The notes beneath the pieces were generated by a model. It was not told where the DNA came from. It ran no database searches and saw only the letters and a program-made list of their open reading frames with translations. Both the position numbers and the translations under genes were made by a program. Below are positions 8,667 to 17,511 of a stretch of DNA of 64,000 nucleotides, piece by piece; within the stretch, counting starts at the first letter, position 1; the number at the start of each line of letters is the position of its first letter. Source of the stretch: Mycolicibacterium bacteremicum (GTDB lineage Bacteria > Actinomycetota > Actinomycetes > Mycobacteriales > Mycobacteriaceae); contig NZ_MVHJ01000003.1 of the NCBI RefSeq assembly GCF_002086115.1, forward strand, positions 186,001 to 250,000, written 5' to 3'.

Positions 8667-9170
8667 CTACGCGCCCTCGGCCGGCGCGGTCAACCGCTCG
8701 GCGAGCTTGTCGAGCTGGGCCTTGTAGCCCCACTTCATCCCGAATGCCGCCATCTTGGCCTTGGCGCCGATCTGGGTGATCGTCACGTCCAGGGTCAGCT
8801 CCGTCTGCCCGTCGTGTTCGGTCAGTGTCACATCATTGACATGCAGGATCGTTGAAGTGGATTCCTCACCGTCGGTCCAGGATCGGGCGTCGTAGGTCAG
8901 CCGGGTGACCGGATCGACGCGGGTGAAGGTGCCCGTCATCGACCAGCGGGTGCCCGCATACTTGCCCATCCCCTCGCCTGCCTCCATGACGATGTGCACC
9001 TCACCACCAACGCGGGCATCGATACGGCATTCCGGGACGAACGTGTTCTTCGGGCCCCACCATTGGCGCACCATCTCGGCCTGCGTCCAGGCGTCCCACA
9101 CCGAGGCGACCGGTGCGGGGTAGGTCCGTTTCAGGGTGAAGTTCTTCTTCTTGAAGAGTTGCATGATCAT
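8667..9170 (-). CDS. SRPBCC (AHSA1-like) domain protein
   Basis: A 167-residue START/Bet v1-fold protein of the AHSA1 branch: it opens with FTLKRTYPAPVASVWDAWTQ, followed by the conserved QWWGPKNTF and GGEVHIVM segments and a C-terminal helix. Such proteins bind small hydrophobic ligands; no enzyme reaction can be assigned. The start is ATG 9170, which overlaps the TGA of the upstream ArsR gene (ATGA), so the two are translationally coupled. ArsR-SRPBCC pairs are common in actinobacteria; the regulator probably controls its partner. Confidence 0.85.
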   Translation of the reverse strand: MIMQLFKKKNFTLKRTYPAPVASVWDAWTQAEMVRQWWGPKNTFVPECRIDARVGGEVHIVMEAGEGMGKYAGTRWSMTGTFTRVDPVTRLTYDARSWTDGEESTSTILHVNDVTLTEHDGQTELTLDVTITQIGAKAKMAAFGMKWGYKAQLDKLAERLTAPAEGA

Positions 9171-9505
9171 GGTGCAGGCCTTCCCTTCTCGTCGTTGTCC
9201 GCCATCGATTCCAGGAACGCGCCCAGGTTGTCCAACCGGGTGTTCCACAGCTGCTCGAAGGATTCGGCCCACCGACCGATGTCTTCGAACGGCCCCGATT
9301 CGAGCTGATAAAACCGTTGCCTGGCCCGGGCGTGGCTGCTCACGATGCCCGAATCACCAAGAACCCGAAGGTGTTTGCTCACCTGCGGCTGCCGGATCCC
9401 GAGCGCATCGGCGATCGTGCCCACCGATTGTGGCCCACCCCTGAGCAGTTCAACGATCCGCAGCCGGCTCGGCTCGCCCAACGCCACGAACACCGCCGCC
9501 CGCAT
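9167..9505 (-). CDS. ArsR-family transcriptional regulator
   Basis: A 112-residue winged-helix repressor: VFVALGEPSRLRIVELL opens the domain and SVGTIADALGIRQPQVSKHLRVL is the helix-turn-helix. No cysteine or histidine cluster is visible, so metal sensing is unlikely. I place the start at ATG 9505 because TAGGGT (-10) ends 7 nt before it and TTGACG lies 18 nt further up, which fits a leaderless mRNA; a GTG at 9514 is the alternative but overlaps the -10. An inverted repeat covers the -35 and is a likely autoregulatory operator. Confidence 0.85.
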   Translation of the reverse strand: MRAAVFVALGEPSRLRIVELLRGGPQSVGTIADALGIRQPQVSKHLRVLGDSGIVSSHARARQRFYQLESGPFEDIGRWAESFEQLWNTRLDNLGAFLESMADNDEKGRPAP

Positions 9506-9530
9506 GGCAGTCACCCTAAGCCCAGGGACA

Positions 9531-9548
9531 TATTCCCGTCAAGGAATA
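9531..9548 (-). promoter_or_regulatory. Operator candidate and -35 of the arsR-SRPBCC operon
   Basis: TATTCC-N6-GGAATA is a perfect inverted repeat whose spacer, read on the minus strand, is TTGACG, the presumed -35. The -10 TAGGGT is at 9513-9518. Binding of the downstream ArsR protein here is an inference from position. Confidence 0.5.
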
Positions 9549-9624
9549 CGTTGGATAACTTTCCCCGGCGAGCGTGCGTGTCTGCACCGCGACACGCCGC
9601 CGTCACCCAGCATTCTGCGCACGC

Positions 9625-10512
9625 TCATGCCGCGTACGAACGCGCCAAGCCGGACTGCACCCGTTCGATCAAATCCTGTGGGTAGTGCCGGACATCCTCG
9701 GCGACGATCGAGATCACGATCCAGCCCATCTCCTGCAGGGCAGCGCGTTTGCGACGGTCGCGGGCAAAACTCTCGGGATCGCTGTGCCAGTCGAAGCCGT
9801 CGTACTCGACAGCCAATTTGCTGGACGGCCAGGCAAAATCCAGTCGCCAGACCCGGCCCGCAAGATCGCTCACCTCATACTGCAACACGGGCATCGGCAG
9901 ACCCGCGTCCAGCATCACCAGCCGCGCCTCGCTTTCCATCGGCGACTCCGCCTGCGGGGCTGCGTGCGCAACCAATTGCCGGACAGCGACGATGCCGCGT
10001 CGGCCGTACTGTTCCACCACCGCATCGAAAAGCTGACTGCGGGTGCAGGTTTCGCTACGCAATGCGGCGTCCAGGGTGGCGATGGCCCGGGGACGACGCA
10101 GCGAGCGAGCGACTTCGACCGCAGTCCACGCAGCACTCGTCGCAGGCCGCCCCTCGACGTAGGCCAGCGGTGCACCATCGCGCCGGTGGATGACCAGGCC
10201 GTCGGAGGCGCGGAGTTGGTGGCCGTTCGGGTTTAGCACATGCAGGTCGACGACATCTTCGGTGTCGAAGCCGTACGCCGCGGCGGCGGTACCGAGGCAG
10301 ATGGCCACCGGCTGGCCTGCCCGCAGATCGAGGCCACTCAGCCGGATGTGGTTGTCGGGCTCCTCGGTCGAGTACACCCCGGGCCAGACCTTGATGAGTT
10401 CACCGGTACGGATCTTGGTCTCGAGGCGACTGCGACCGAGCTCGGCGAGCAGTTGCGCGGTACTCACCACCCCGCCCTGACGCCCCAGCAGTGCGGCGAT
10501 GCGATCTGACAT
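9625..10512 (-). CDS. DUF559-domain protein with AbiEi-like N-terminus
   Basis: A 295-residue protein. The N-terminus (IAALLGRQGGVVSTAQLLAE...VWPGVYS) looks like the winged-helix domain of AbiEi-type antitoxins. The C-terminal ~90 residues carry a PD-(D/E)XK-like core as in DUF559/Vsr-related proteins: RLDFAWPSSKLAVEYDGFDWH followed by RDRRKRAALQEMGW. The family is abundant in mycobacteria; activity is unproven and no partner toxin gene is adjacent, so a toxin-antitoxin role is not supported. It is flanked by 110 and 171 nt of non-coding DNA, so it is probably monocistronic. Confidence 0.7.
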   Translation of the reverse strand: MSDRIAALLGRQGGVVSTAQLLAELGRSRLETKIRTGELIKVWPGVYSTEEPDNHIRLSGLDLRAGQPVAICLGTAAAAYGFDTEDVVDLHVLNPNGHQLRASDGLVIHRRDGAPLAYVEGRPATSAAWTAVEVARSLRRPRAIATLDAALRSETCTRSQLFDAVVEQYGRRGIVAVRQLVAHAAPQAESPMESEARLVMLDAGLPMPVLQYEVSDLAGRVWRLDFAWPSSKLAVEYDGFDWHSDPESFARDRRKRAALQEMGWIVISIVAEDVRHYPQDLIERVQSGLARSYAA

Positions 10513-10683
10513 GGTCCCGATCGTCGATCGGCGATATCACCGAGACCATGCCGTGCGCCGGATCTGTGGACGAATCGGAAACTGTGGAGATCGACGCCGC
10601 CCGCGAAGGTGCGCGAACTCGTACCGGTGAGCGGCGTGTCGGCCCGCAGACACGCACGCTCGCCGGGAACGGAACAGACCCGG

Positions 10684-12081
10684 TCAGGCGCCCTTGAGGC
10701 GGACGGCCAGGTAGTTCGACACCTCCGAGATCGCCACCCGCTCCTGGGTCATCGCGTCGCGCTCGCGGATGGTGACCGCGTGGTCGTCGAGCGAGTCGAA
10801 GTCCAGCGTCACACAGAACGGCGTGCCGATCTCGTCCTGGCGCCGGTAGCGACGGCCGATCGCACCGGCGTCGTCGAACTCGACATTCCAGCTCTGCCGC
10901 AGCTCGGCGGCCAGATCCTTTGCCTTGGGCGACAAGTCGGCATGCCGGGAGAGCGGCAGCACCGCGGCCTTGACCGGGGCCAGTCGCGGGTCGAGCTTGA
11001 GCACCGTGCGCTTGTCGACCCCACCCTTGGCATTGGGCGCCTCGTCCTCGTGATACGAGTCGACCAGGAAGGCCATCAGCGACCGGGTCAGACCGGCCGC
11101 CGGCTCGATCACATACGGCGTGTAGCGAGTGTCGGAGGCCTGGTCGTAGTAGGTCAGGTCGACCCCGGATGCCTTTGCGTGACTGGACAGGTCGTGGTCG
11201 GTGCGGTTGGCGATACCTTCCAGCTCACCCCACGGGCTGCCGGCGAACCCGAACTTGTACTCGATATCGGTGGTGCCTGCGCTGTAGTGCGACAGCTTCT
11301 CCAGCGGATGCTCGTAGAGGCGCAGGTTCTCCGGCCGGATACCCAGGTCGGTGTACCACTTCAACCGCGTCTCGATCCAGTACTTGTGCCACTCCGGCGC
11401 GGTCGAGGGCTCGACGAAGAACTCCATCTCCATCTGCTCGAACTCGCGGGTGCGGAAGATGAAGTTGCCCGGGGTGATCTCGTTGCGGAAGCTCTTGCCG
11501 ATCTGACCGATGCCGAACGGCGGCTTCTTGCGCGAGGTCGTCACCACGTTGGCGAAGTTGACGAAGATGCCCTGGGCGGTCTCCGGGCGCAGGTAGTGCA
11601 GCCCCTCCTCGGACTCGATCGGGCCGAGGTAGGTCTTGAGCATCATGCTGAAATCGCGCGGTTCGGTCCACTGGCCCTTGGTGCCGCAGTCCGGGCAGAC
11701 GATCTCGGTCATCGGCACCGAGTCGGGGTCCACGACGGTGTCGCGCGTGCTCTTCTTCTCCGCGTAGGCCTCCTGCAGGTGGTCCTGCCGGTGCCGCTTG
11801 TGACAGTTCAGGCACTCGACGAGCGGGTCGTTGAACACGGCAACGTGGCCGGAGGCCACCCACACCTGCCGCGGCAGGATGATCGCCGAATCCAGGCCGA
11901 CGACGTCGTCGCGGCCGGTGACCACGGAACGCCACCACTGCTTCTTGATGTTCTCCTTGAGCTCCACCCCGAGTGGTCCGTAGTCCCAGGCGGACTTGGT
12001 ACCGCCGTAGATCTCGCCCGATTGATAGACGAGGCCACGGCGTTTCGCCAGGTTTGCAACGGTGTCGATGATGGAAGCCAC
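10684..12081 (-). CDS. glyS: Glycyl-tRNA synthetase (dimeric, class II)
   Basis: A 465-residue alpha2-type glycyl-tRNA synthetase. Seen: N-terminal segment [41 protein letters not shown], the zinc-binding pairs ECLNCHKRH and CPDCGTKG, class II motif 2 ([24 protein letters not shown]) and motif 3 ([14 protein letters not shown]), then the C-terminal anticodon-binding domain ([11 protein letters not shown]...). Starts at GTG 12081. It sits divergent from smtB-zur, as in M. tuberculosis. The 171 nt downstream (10513-10683) show no gene. Confidence 0.97.
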   Translation of the reverse strand: MASIIDTVANLAKRRGLVYQSGEIYGGTKSAWDYGPLGVELKENIKKQWWRSVVTGRDDVVGLDSAIILPRQVWVASGHVAVFNDPLVECLNCHKRHRQDHLQEAYAEKKSTRDTVVDPDSVPMTEIVCPDCGTKGQWTEPRDFSMMLKTYLGPIESEEGLHYLRPETAQGIFVNFANVVTTSRKKPPFGIGQIGKSFRNEITPGNFIFRTREFEQMEMEFFVEPSTAPEWHKYWIETRLKWYTDLGIRPENLRLYEHPLEKLSHYSAGTTDIEYKFGFAGSPWGELEGIANRTDHDLSSHAKASGVDLTYYDQASDTRYTPYVIEPAAGLTRSLMAFLVDSYHEDEAPNAKGGVDKRTVLKLDPRLAPVKAAVLPLSRHADLSPKAKDLAAELRQSWNVEFDDAGAIGRRYRRQDEIGTPFCVTLDFDSLDDHAVTIRERDAMTQERVAISEVSNYLAVRLKGA

Positions 12082-12141
12082 GGGTCAACAGCGTAGCGAT
12101 GACCTGCGCACGCCGGAGGCGGGGCCGGTACCCGTCAGCCG

Positions 12142-12169
12142 TTGACATGCATGGATCTGCATGTATTCT
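12142..12169 (+). promoter_or_regulatory. smtB-zur promoter with SmtB-like inverted repeat
   Basis: TTGACA (12142-12147) and TATTCT (12164-12169) are spaced by 16 bp. Between and over them lies a perfect inverted repeat, ACATGCA-N6-TGCATGT (12145-12164). ArsR/SmtB repressors bind such repeats across promoters; autoregulation by SmtB is the expected role (inference). Confidence 0.65.
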
Positions 12170-12177
12170 GGCTCGTA

Positions 12178-12546
12178 ATGAAAATGATTTCCAATTCTGC
12201 CACGGCCGAGGACCATTCCGCGCACGCCCACCCGAGCGCGCCGTTCCCCGAGCTACCCACGCGCGAGGTGCTGGACACCACCGGCGACCTGCTGCGCGCG
12301 CTCGCCGCGCCGTTGCGCATCGCGATCGTGCTGCAACTGCGCGAGTCGAGGCGCTGCGTGCACGAACTGGTCGACGCCCTCGACGTACCGCAGCCGCTGG
12401 TCAGTCAGCACCTGCGAATCCTGAAATCCGCCGGGGTGGTGGCCGGCGAACGCAGCGGCCGCGAGGTCATGTACCGCCTGGTCGACCATCACCTGGCCGA
12501 GATCGTGGTCGCCGCGGTCACGCATGCCTCGGAGGACATCGCGTGA
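12178..12546 (+). CDS. smtB: Zinc-responsive ArsR/SmtB-family repressor
   Basis: A 122-residue ArsR/SmtB winged-helix protein orthologous by position to Rv2358. The DNA-binding part is LRALAAPLRIAIVLQL...VHELVDALDVPQPLVSQHLRIL. The N-terminal HSAHAH and the C-terminal DHHLAEIVVAAVTHASED match the alpha5 zinc site, with D and H ligands. I choose ATG 12178 because the -10 TATTCT ends 8 nt upstream and no ribosome site is seen, implying a leaderless mRNA. In M. tuberculosis SmtB represses smtB-zur when zinc is low. Its TGA overlaps the zur GTG (GTGA), so the two are coupled. Confidence 0.92.
   Translation: MKMISNSATAEDHSAHAHPSAPFPELPTREVLDTTGDLLRALAAPLRIAIVLQLRESRRCVHELVDALDVPQPLVSQHLRILKSAGVVAGERSGREVMYRLVDHHLAEIVVAAVTHASEDIA
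12179..12193 (+). promoter_or_regulatory. Zur-box-like inverted repeat over the smtB start
   Basis: TGAAAAT-G-ATTTCCA is a 7-1-7 inverted repeat with one mismatch, close to the A/T-rich Fur/Zur box core. It overlaps the start codon of smtB. Zur binding here would feed zinc status back on the operon; this is inferred from similarity only. Confidence 0.4.
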
Positions 12547-12932
12547 ACGCCCCCGTGCGATCGACCAAGCAGCGGGCGGCCATCTCCGCCCTGCTGGAGA
12601 ACATCGAGGACTTCCGGTCCGCCCAGGAACTGCACGACGAGCTGCGCAAACAGGGTGAGGGCATCGGCCTGACCACCGTCTACCGCACCCTGCAGTCGAT
12701 GGCCACCGCCGGGCAGGTCGACACGCTGCGCACCGACACCGGGGAATCGGTATACCGCCGCTGCTCGTCGCATCACCACCACCATCTGGTGTGCCGGGTG
12801 TGCGGCAGCACCGTCGAGGTCGACGGCGGCGCCGCCGAGGTGTGGGCCGACGAGGTCGCCGCCGAACACGGCTTCACCGATGTGAGTCACACCATCGAGA
12901 TCTTCGGACTGTGCGGATCGTGCGGGAGCTGA
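12543..12932 (+). CDS. zur: Zinc uptake regulator Zur (FurB)
   Basis: A 129-residue Fur-family repressor, ortholog of Rv2359. N-terminal winged helix: TKQRAAISALLENIEDFRSAQELHDEL and GIGLTTVYRTLQSM. The regulatory metal site is the histidine run in SSHHHHHLVCRVCG plus downstream HTIEIFG; the structural zinc site is formed by C-R-V-C and C-G-S-C. Start GTG 12543 overlaps the smtB stop. With zinc it represses zinc uptake, ESX-3 and alternative ribosomal protein genes in mycobacteria. Confidence 0.95.
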   Translation: MNAPVRSTKQRAAISALLENIEDFRSAQELHDELRKQGEGIGLTTVYRTLQSMATAGQVDTLRTDTGESVYRRCSSHHHHHLVCRVCGSTVEVDGGAAEVWADEVAAEHGFTDVSHTIEIFGLCGSCGS

Positions 12933-12941
12933 AAACCGCGT

Positions 12942-13340
12942 CTAGCTGACGCGCACCCACTCCAGCACGATGTCCCGCGTCAACGGCGCCAGGTCGATGT
13001 CACCGGGCGCATCCGGATCGATCCATGCCATCTCGGCGATCTCGGCGGCCGGGGTCGGCGCGCCGTCCAACTCGGCCAGGAACAACTCGGCCGCGACCCG
13101 ATGGCCCGGCTCGTTGGCCGCTGCCGCGTCGTGATGGCCCAGCGGGCGCACCGATTCCGCGACGATTCCCACCCCGAGTTCCTCGGCGACCTCGCGGCGC
13201 AGCGCCTGCACCGGCGTCTCCCCCGGCTCGATCTTGCCGCCGGGCTGCATGAATGCCGTCGTGCCGTGTTTACGGACCACCAGCACGTGATGGCGTTCGT
13301 CGAGCACCACCGCCGCGACGACGTGGATGACCCCGTTCAC
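12942..13340 (-). CDS. NUDIX hydrolase
   Basis: A 132-residue NUDIX-fold protein. The catalytic NUDIX box is GGKIEPGETPVQALRREVAEELGV, with the G-x5-E-x7-REVAEE metal-binding core intact. The substrate pocket gives no clear hint; MutT-like 8-oxo-dGTP or ADP-ribose hydrolysis are both possible. The ATG at 13340 overlaps the stop of the Rv2360c-like gene (ATGA), so it is the last gene of the recO-uppS operon. It converges on zur with a 9-nt gap. Confidence 0.88.
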   Translation of the reverse strand: MNGVIHVVAAVVLDERHHVLVVRKHGTTAFMQPGGKIEPGETPVQALRREVAEELGVGIVAESVRPLGHHDAAAANEPGHRVAAELFLAELDGAPTPAAEIAEMAWIDPDAPGDIDLAPLTRDIVLEWVRVS

Positions 13341-13756
13341 GCGCTGAGCGTGCGCCGCACGTCGGCGCCGGTGGCCAGCACCATCATGATCAGGGTGCCC
13401 AGCGCCTCGTCGGTGAGCCCGGACGCCGGAAAGTTGTAGCGCAGCAACACATCTGCAGACGCATTCTTCTCGACCATTGACACCGTGCCCAGCAGCGTGT
13501 CACGGGTGTGCCCGGCGACGGTCCCGCGCAGCGTGTCGTCGAGTGGGTGGTCCCAGACCAGGATCTGGTTCAGCGACACCATGTCCAGACCCTCGCCGAC
13601 GCTGACCACCCGCAGTGAGGCGAAGGTGCCGTCGTGGTGCACGGTCAGCGCGCCGTCGTCCTCGCGGGTGGCGGGTAGCAGCGCCTCGACCACGGCCGCG
13701 AGACGCTCCTCCAGTGACACTCCCCGGTCGCTGCCCTCCTGCCCGCCGGTGACCAT
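13337..13756 (-). CDS. Conserved hypothetical protein (Rv2360c-like)
   Basis: A 139-residue soluble protein from ATG 13756, which shares one base with the uppS stop (TGATG). Sequence features: SLEERLAAVVEALLPAT, then a beta-rich core (VHHDGTFASLRVVSV...MVSLNQILVWD) and a C-terminal helix with DEALGTLIMMVLA. It resembles the YbjN/type III chaperone-like small alpha/beta fold, but that is a guess. It matches Rv2360c in size and place between uppS and the next gene. Function unknown. Confidence 0.7.
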   Translation of the reverse strand: MVTGGQEGSDRGVSLEERLAAVVEALLPATREDDGALTVHHDGTFASLRVVSVGEGLDMVSLNQILVWDHPLDDTLRGTVAGHTRDTLLGTVSMVEKNASADVLLRYNFPASGLTDEALGTLIMMVLATGADVRRTLSA

Positions 13757-14637
13757 CAGGCCCGTCCGAAACGGCGGTTGCGGTGGACGTACTCCTCGCA
13801 CGCCGCCCACAGGTCGCGACGGTCGTAGTCGGGCCAGAGCTTGTCCTGGAAGACATACTCGGCGTAGGCCGCCTGCCAGAGCAGGAAGTTGCTGGCGCGC
13901 TGCTCGCCGGAGGTCCGGATGAACAGGTCGACATCGGGGATGTCGGGCCGGTGCAGATGCCTGGCGAACGACGCTTCGCTGATCCGGCCCGGGTTGATCT
14001 TGCCCGCCACCGCCTCCTCGGCGAGTTGCCGTGCAGCCTCGACGATCTCGGTGCGCCCACCGTAGTTCACGCAGTAGTTGACGGTGATGACGTCGTTGCC
14101 GACGGTCATCTGCTCGGCGATGTCGAACTCCTTGATCACACTGCTCCACATCCGTGGGCGCGACCCGACCCAGCGCATGTTGACGCCCATCGCGTCCAGG
14201 TTCTCCCGGCGGCGACGCACCACCTCGCGGTTGAAGCCCATCAGGAAGCGCACCTCCTCGGTGCTGCGCTTCCAGTTCTCGGTGGAGAATGCGTATACCG
14301 ACAGATGTTTGATACCCAGTTCGATGGCCCCGCAGGTGATGTCGATGAGCACCGCTTCGCCCATCTTGTGGCCCTCGGTGCGGCCCAGCCCGCGCTGGGT
14401 GGCCCAGCGCCCGTTGCCGTCCATCACCACCGCAACATGGTTGGGCACCTGGTCGGCGGGGATCTGCGGGGGCACCGCCTTGGACGGGTGCTGCGGCGGC
14501 CGGGAGAAGCGGCCGTTGGTCTTGGGTGGCAGGTCCGGGAAGACCACCGGCCACGTCGAGGTGTCCGGGAACTCCGGATAGTCCTCAGGCGCCGGGGGCA
14601 GCTGCGGGTAAGTGGTCTTGCCCCGTTTGATTGCCAT
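13756..14637 (-). CDS. uppS: cis-Prenyltransferase, decaprenyl diphosphate synthase
   Basis: A 293-residue UppS-family enzyme, ortholog of Rv2361c, which extends allylic diphosphates with isopentenyl diphosphate to the decaprenyl carrier used for peptidoglycan, arabinogalactan and lipoarabinomannan. The signature [13 protein letters not shown] carries the catalytic Asp; also [24 protein letters not shown] and the C-terminal [22 protein letters not shown] ~75-residue Pro-rich N-terminal extension is usual for the mycobacterial form. ATG 14637 is chosen by alignment of its N-terminus with Rv2361c; it lies 53 bases inside the 3' end of recO. Confidence 0.95.
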   Translation of the reverse strand: MAIKRGKTTYPQLPPAPEDYPEFPDTSTWPVVFPDLPPKTNGRFSRPPQHPSKAVPPQIPADQVPNHVAVVMDGNGRWATQRGLGRTEGHKMGEAVLIDITCGAIELGIKHLSVYAFSTENWKRSTEEVRFLMGFNREVVRRRRENLDAMGVNMRWVGSRPRMWSSVIKEFDIAEQMTVGNDVITVNYCVNYGGRTEIVEAARQLAEEAVAGKINPGRISEASFARHLHRPDIPDVDLFIRTSGEQRASNFLLWQAAYAEYVFQDKLWPDYDRRDLWAACEEYVHRNRRFGRA

Positions 14638-15427
14638 GGGCCATATCCTGCCCGAACATCTCCGTCCGGCGTTCAACGGCCGCACTATCGACGCGGTACA
14701 CCCGTTCCACCAGCGGCAATGTTCGCAGCTGACGTTCCAGGTGCCACTGCAGGTGCGCGGCGACCAGGCCGCTGGCCTGGCTGCGGTGCGATGCGGTGGA
14801 CGCCTGAGCGAACTCCCAGTCCCCGTCGTGCAGGGCGGTCATCAGGTCCAGCACCGCCTGCGTGGGGGTCGCCGACCCGGACGGCCGGCAGTGCACGCAC
14901 ACGCTGCCGCCCGCGGCCACGTTGAAGGCCCGGTGCGGGCCCGGCGCGGCACACCGGGCGCACTCGGTCAGCGCCGGCGCCCAGCCCGCGATCCCCATCG
15001 CGCGCAGTAGATAGGCGTCGAGCACCAGCTCACGCGGCCGCCGTCCCTCCGCGACGGCCCGCAGCGCCGCGACGGTCAGCCCGTGCAGTTGCGGGACGGG
15101 TGCGCGTTCCTCACCGGCGAGGCGCTCGGCGGTCTCCAGCACCGCGCACGCACAGGTGTAGCGGCCGTAATCGCTGACGATGTCGACGGCAAAGGCGTCG
15201 ATGGACTGCACCTGGGTGACGATGTCCAAATTGCGACCGGGATGCAGCTGAACGTCGATGTGCGCGAACGGCTCCAGCCGCGCCCCGAACTTGCTGCGGG
15301 TGCGGCGCACACCCTTGGCCACGGCGCGCACCACGCCGTGCTCACGGGTGAGCAGCGTCACGATCCGGTCGGCCTCGCCGAGCTTGTGCTGGCGCAGCAC
15401 CACCGCTCGATCCCGGTACAACCGCAT
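14585..15427 (-). CDS. recO: DNA repair protein RecO
   Basis: A 280-residue recombination mediator of the RecFOR pathway that helps load RecA and anneal ssDNA. It begins [20 protein letters not shown] with the N-terminal OB-fold ([18 protein letters not shown]), then a helical domain with a zinc-finger-like set of cysteines ([10 protein letters not shown] and [10 protein letters not shown]). Start ATG 15427. The C-terminal tail overlaps the start of uppS by 53 bases, so the two are likely coupled. It diverges from the amidase gene with 66 nt between the starts. Confidence 0.93.
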   Translation of the reverse strand: MRLYRDRAVVLRQHKLGEADRIVTLLTREHGVVRAVAKGVRRTRSKFGARLEPFAHIDVQLHPGRNLDIVTQVQSIDAFAVDIVSDYGRYTCACAVLETAERLAGEERAPVPQLHGLTVAALRAVAEGRRPRELVLDAYLLRAMGIAGWAPALTECARCAAPGPHRAFNVAAGGSVCVHCRPSGSATPTQAVLDLMTALHDGDWEFAQASTASHRSQASGLVAAHLQWHLERQLRTLPLVERVYRVDSAAVERRTEMFGQDMAHGNQTGQDHLPAAAPGA

Positions 15428-15493
15428 CGGACCAGTGTCCCACCGCGCGGTGACATCGGGCCAATCGCAACGCCGGATATCCTCGACGCTCGT

Positions 15494-16951
15494 ATGTCCG
15501 CCACTGTGAAGAATCCCGCCCGCATGATCACCACCCCCTCCTTCCCCACCCTCACCCAGCTGCTGTACCGGCTCGCCAGCGGCGCCACGACCTCCGAACA
15601 ACTGGTACGGGAGTCCCTGAAGGCCATCGAGGACAGCCAGCCCACGCTGAACGCATTCCGGGTCGTGCTCGCCGGCCAAGCGCTGGCCGACGCCGCCGAG
15701 GCCGACCGCAAACGCGCTGCCGGGCAACATCTTCCGCTCCTCGGGATTCCCATCGCGGTCAAGGATGATGTCGACGTGGCCGGGGTGCCGACCCGGTTCG
15801 GGACCGTCGGCGATCCACCCCCGGCCACCGCCGACGCCGAGGTGGTGCGCCGGCTGCGGGCGGCCGGGGCGGTCATCGTCGGCAAGACCAACACCTGCGA
15901 GCTGGGACAATGGCCGTTCACCAGCGGCCCCGGCTTCGGGCACACCTACAACCCGTGGTCGCGCCGGCACAGCCCCGGCGGATCCTCCGGCGGCAGCGCG
16001 GCCGCGGTGGCCGCCGGTCTGGTGCCCGCGGCCATCGGCTCCGACGGGGCGGGCAGTGTCCGCATCCCGGCCGCCTGGACCAACCTGGTCGGCATCAAAC
16101 CGCAGCGCGGTCGCATCTCCACCTGGCCGCTGCCCGAGGCGTTCAACGGGATCACCGTCAACGGGGTGCTGGCCCGCACCGTCACCGATGCCGCGCTGGT
16201 GCTCGACGCCGCCGCCGGCAACGCCCCCGGCGATCTGCACAAACCCGATCCGGTGCGGGTCTCGGACTACGTCAGCCGGGCGCCGGGCGCGCTGCGGGTC
16301 GCGGTGTCCACCGCCTTCCCGTTCAATTTCTTCCGCTCCACCCTGCACCCCGAGATCGCCTCGGCGCTGCAGGGTGTCGCCGACCAGCTCGGGCAGCTCG
16401 GACACCGCATCACCCGGGCGGATCCGGACTACAACCTGCGGATGTCGTGGAACTTCCTGTCCCGGTCCACCGCGGGTCTGGTGCAGTGGTCGCAGCGGTT
16501 CGGCTCCGATGTCGAACTCGATGCGCGCACCGTGAGCAATATCCGCACCGGGTGGTTGCTGTCGCAGCACACCCTGCGCAAGGCGCGCGCCGCCGAGGCC
16601 GATGCCCAGCGCCGGATCGGCTGGATCTTCAACATCGCCGATGTCGTGCTGGCCCCGACGACCGCCCAGCCCCCGGCGCTGGTCGACGAGTACGACGATC
16701 GCGGCCCGCTGGCCACCGACCGGGCCATGATCCGCGCCTGCCCGGTGACCTGGCCGTGGAATCTGCTCGGCTGGCCCTCGATCAACGTGCCCGCCGGGTT
16801 CACCTCCGACGGGCTGCCGATCGGCGTGCAACTGATGGGACCGGCCGACAGCGAACCGCTGCTGATCTCGCTGGCCGGGCAGCTGGAGGCGATGAACGGC
16901 TGGACTGCCCGCCATCCCGATCCCTGGTGGCGCGGTCCGGCGCTGACGTAA
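15494..16951 (+). CDS. amiA2: Amidase (amidase signature family), AmiA2-like
   Basis: A 485-residue amidase-signature hydrolase, positional ortholog of Rv2363. The Ser-cisSer-Lys triad is visible: Lys in GIPIAVKDDVDV, and the Gly/Ser-rich SPGGSSGGSAAAVAAG followed by GSDGAGSVRIPAA. It hydrolyses a C-N amide bond; the physiological substrate is unknown. The start at ATG 15494 is followed by a second possible ATG 11 codons later. Its TAA shares a base with the next gene's ATG (TAATG), so they form an operon. Confidence 0.9.
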   Translation: MSATVKNPARMITTPSFPTLTQLLYRLASGATTSEQLVRESLKAIEDSQPTLNAFRVVLAGQALADAAEADRKRAAGQHLPLLGIPIAVKDDVDVAGVPTRFGTVGDPPPATADAEVVRRLRAAGAVIVGKTNTCELGQWPFTSGPGFGHTYNPWSRRHSPGGSSGGSAAAVAAGLVPAAIGSDGAGSVRIPAAWTNLVGIKPQRGRISTWPLPEAFNGITVNGVLARTVTDAALVLDAAAGNAPGDLHKPDPVRVSDYVSRAPGALRVAVSTAFPFNFFRSTLHPEIASALQGVADQLGQLGHRITRADPDYNLRMSWNFLSRSTAGLVQWSQRFGSDVELDARTVSNIRTGWLLSQHTLRKARAAEADAQRRIGWIFNIADVVLAPTTAQPPALVDEYDDRGPLATDRAMIRACPVTWPWNLLGWPSINVPAGFTSDGLPIGVQLMGPADSEPLLISLAGQLEAMNGWTARHPDPWWRGPALT

Positions 16952-17511
16952 TGTCGTCCCCTATGACCAACGCCCGCCGCTGCGTGACCGCGCTGCCGGT
17001 CCTCGCCCTGGCCGCCGGGGCGGTACTGACCGCGCCGGGAGCCCACGCCGACAACCGGCGCCTCAACGATGGTGTGGTGGCCAACGTCTACACCGTCCAG
17101 CACAAGGCCGGGTGTAGCAACGACGTCAAGATCAACCCGAAGCTGCGGCTGGCCGCGCAGTGGCACACCAACGATGTGCTGCACAACCGGGCGCTCAACG
17201 CGGACATCGGTTCGGACGGAACCACGGTCGCCGACCGGGCGCGCAACGCCGGCTACGCGGGCGCGGTGGCCGAGACGGTGGCGATCAACCCGGCGCTGGC
17301 GATCAGCGGTATCGAGCTGATCAACCAGTGGTACCACCGGCCCGACTACTACGCGATCATGGCCGACTGCACCAATGTCGACATCGGCGTGTGGTCGGAG
17401 AGCCTGCTGGACCGCACCGTCGTCGTCGCGGTGTATGGAAAGGGCGACGGCGCGCCGCCGGTGCCCTCCGATATCCGGGACTTCGGCCAGGTACCCGGCT
17501 GGACACCCTAG
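16951..17511 (+). CDS. Secreted CAP/SCP-like domain protein
   Basis: A 186-residue exported protein: signal peptide RRCVTALPVLALAAGAVLTAPGAHA, then a domain with spaced cysteines (KAGCSND, MADCTNV) and the CAP-like segments LRLAAQWHTNDVLHN, AETVAINP and TNVDIGVWSES. CAP-superfamily proteins are extracellular; their activities vary and none can be assigned. It starts within the amidase stop codon (TAATG) and converges on era with a 4-base overlap. It has no counterpart between amiA2 and era in M. tuberculosis as I recall it. Confidence 0.75.
   Translation: MSSPMTNARRCVTALPVLALAAGAVLTAPGAHADNRRLNDGVVANVYTVQHKAGCSNDVKINPKLRLAAQWHTNDVLHNRALNADIGSDGTTVADRARNAGYAGAVAETVAINPALAISGIELINQWYHRPDYYAIMADCTNVDIGVWSESLLDRTVVVAVYGKGDGAPPVPSDIRDFGQVPGWTP

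Noticed and set aside
9625..10512. Toxin-antitoxin system based on the AbiEi-like N-terminus
   Set aside because: No AbiEii-type toxin gene is adjacent; such N-termini are common on DUF559 proteins.
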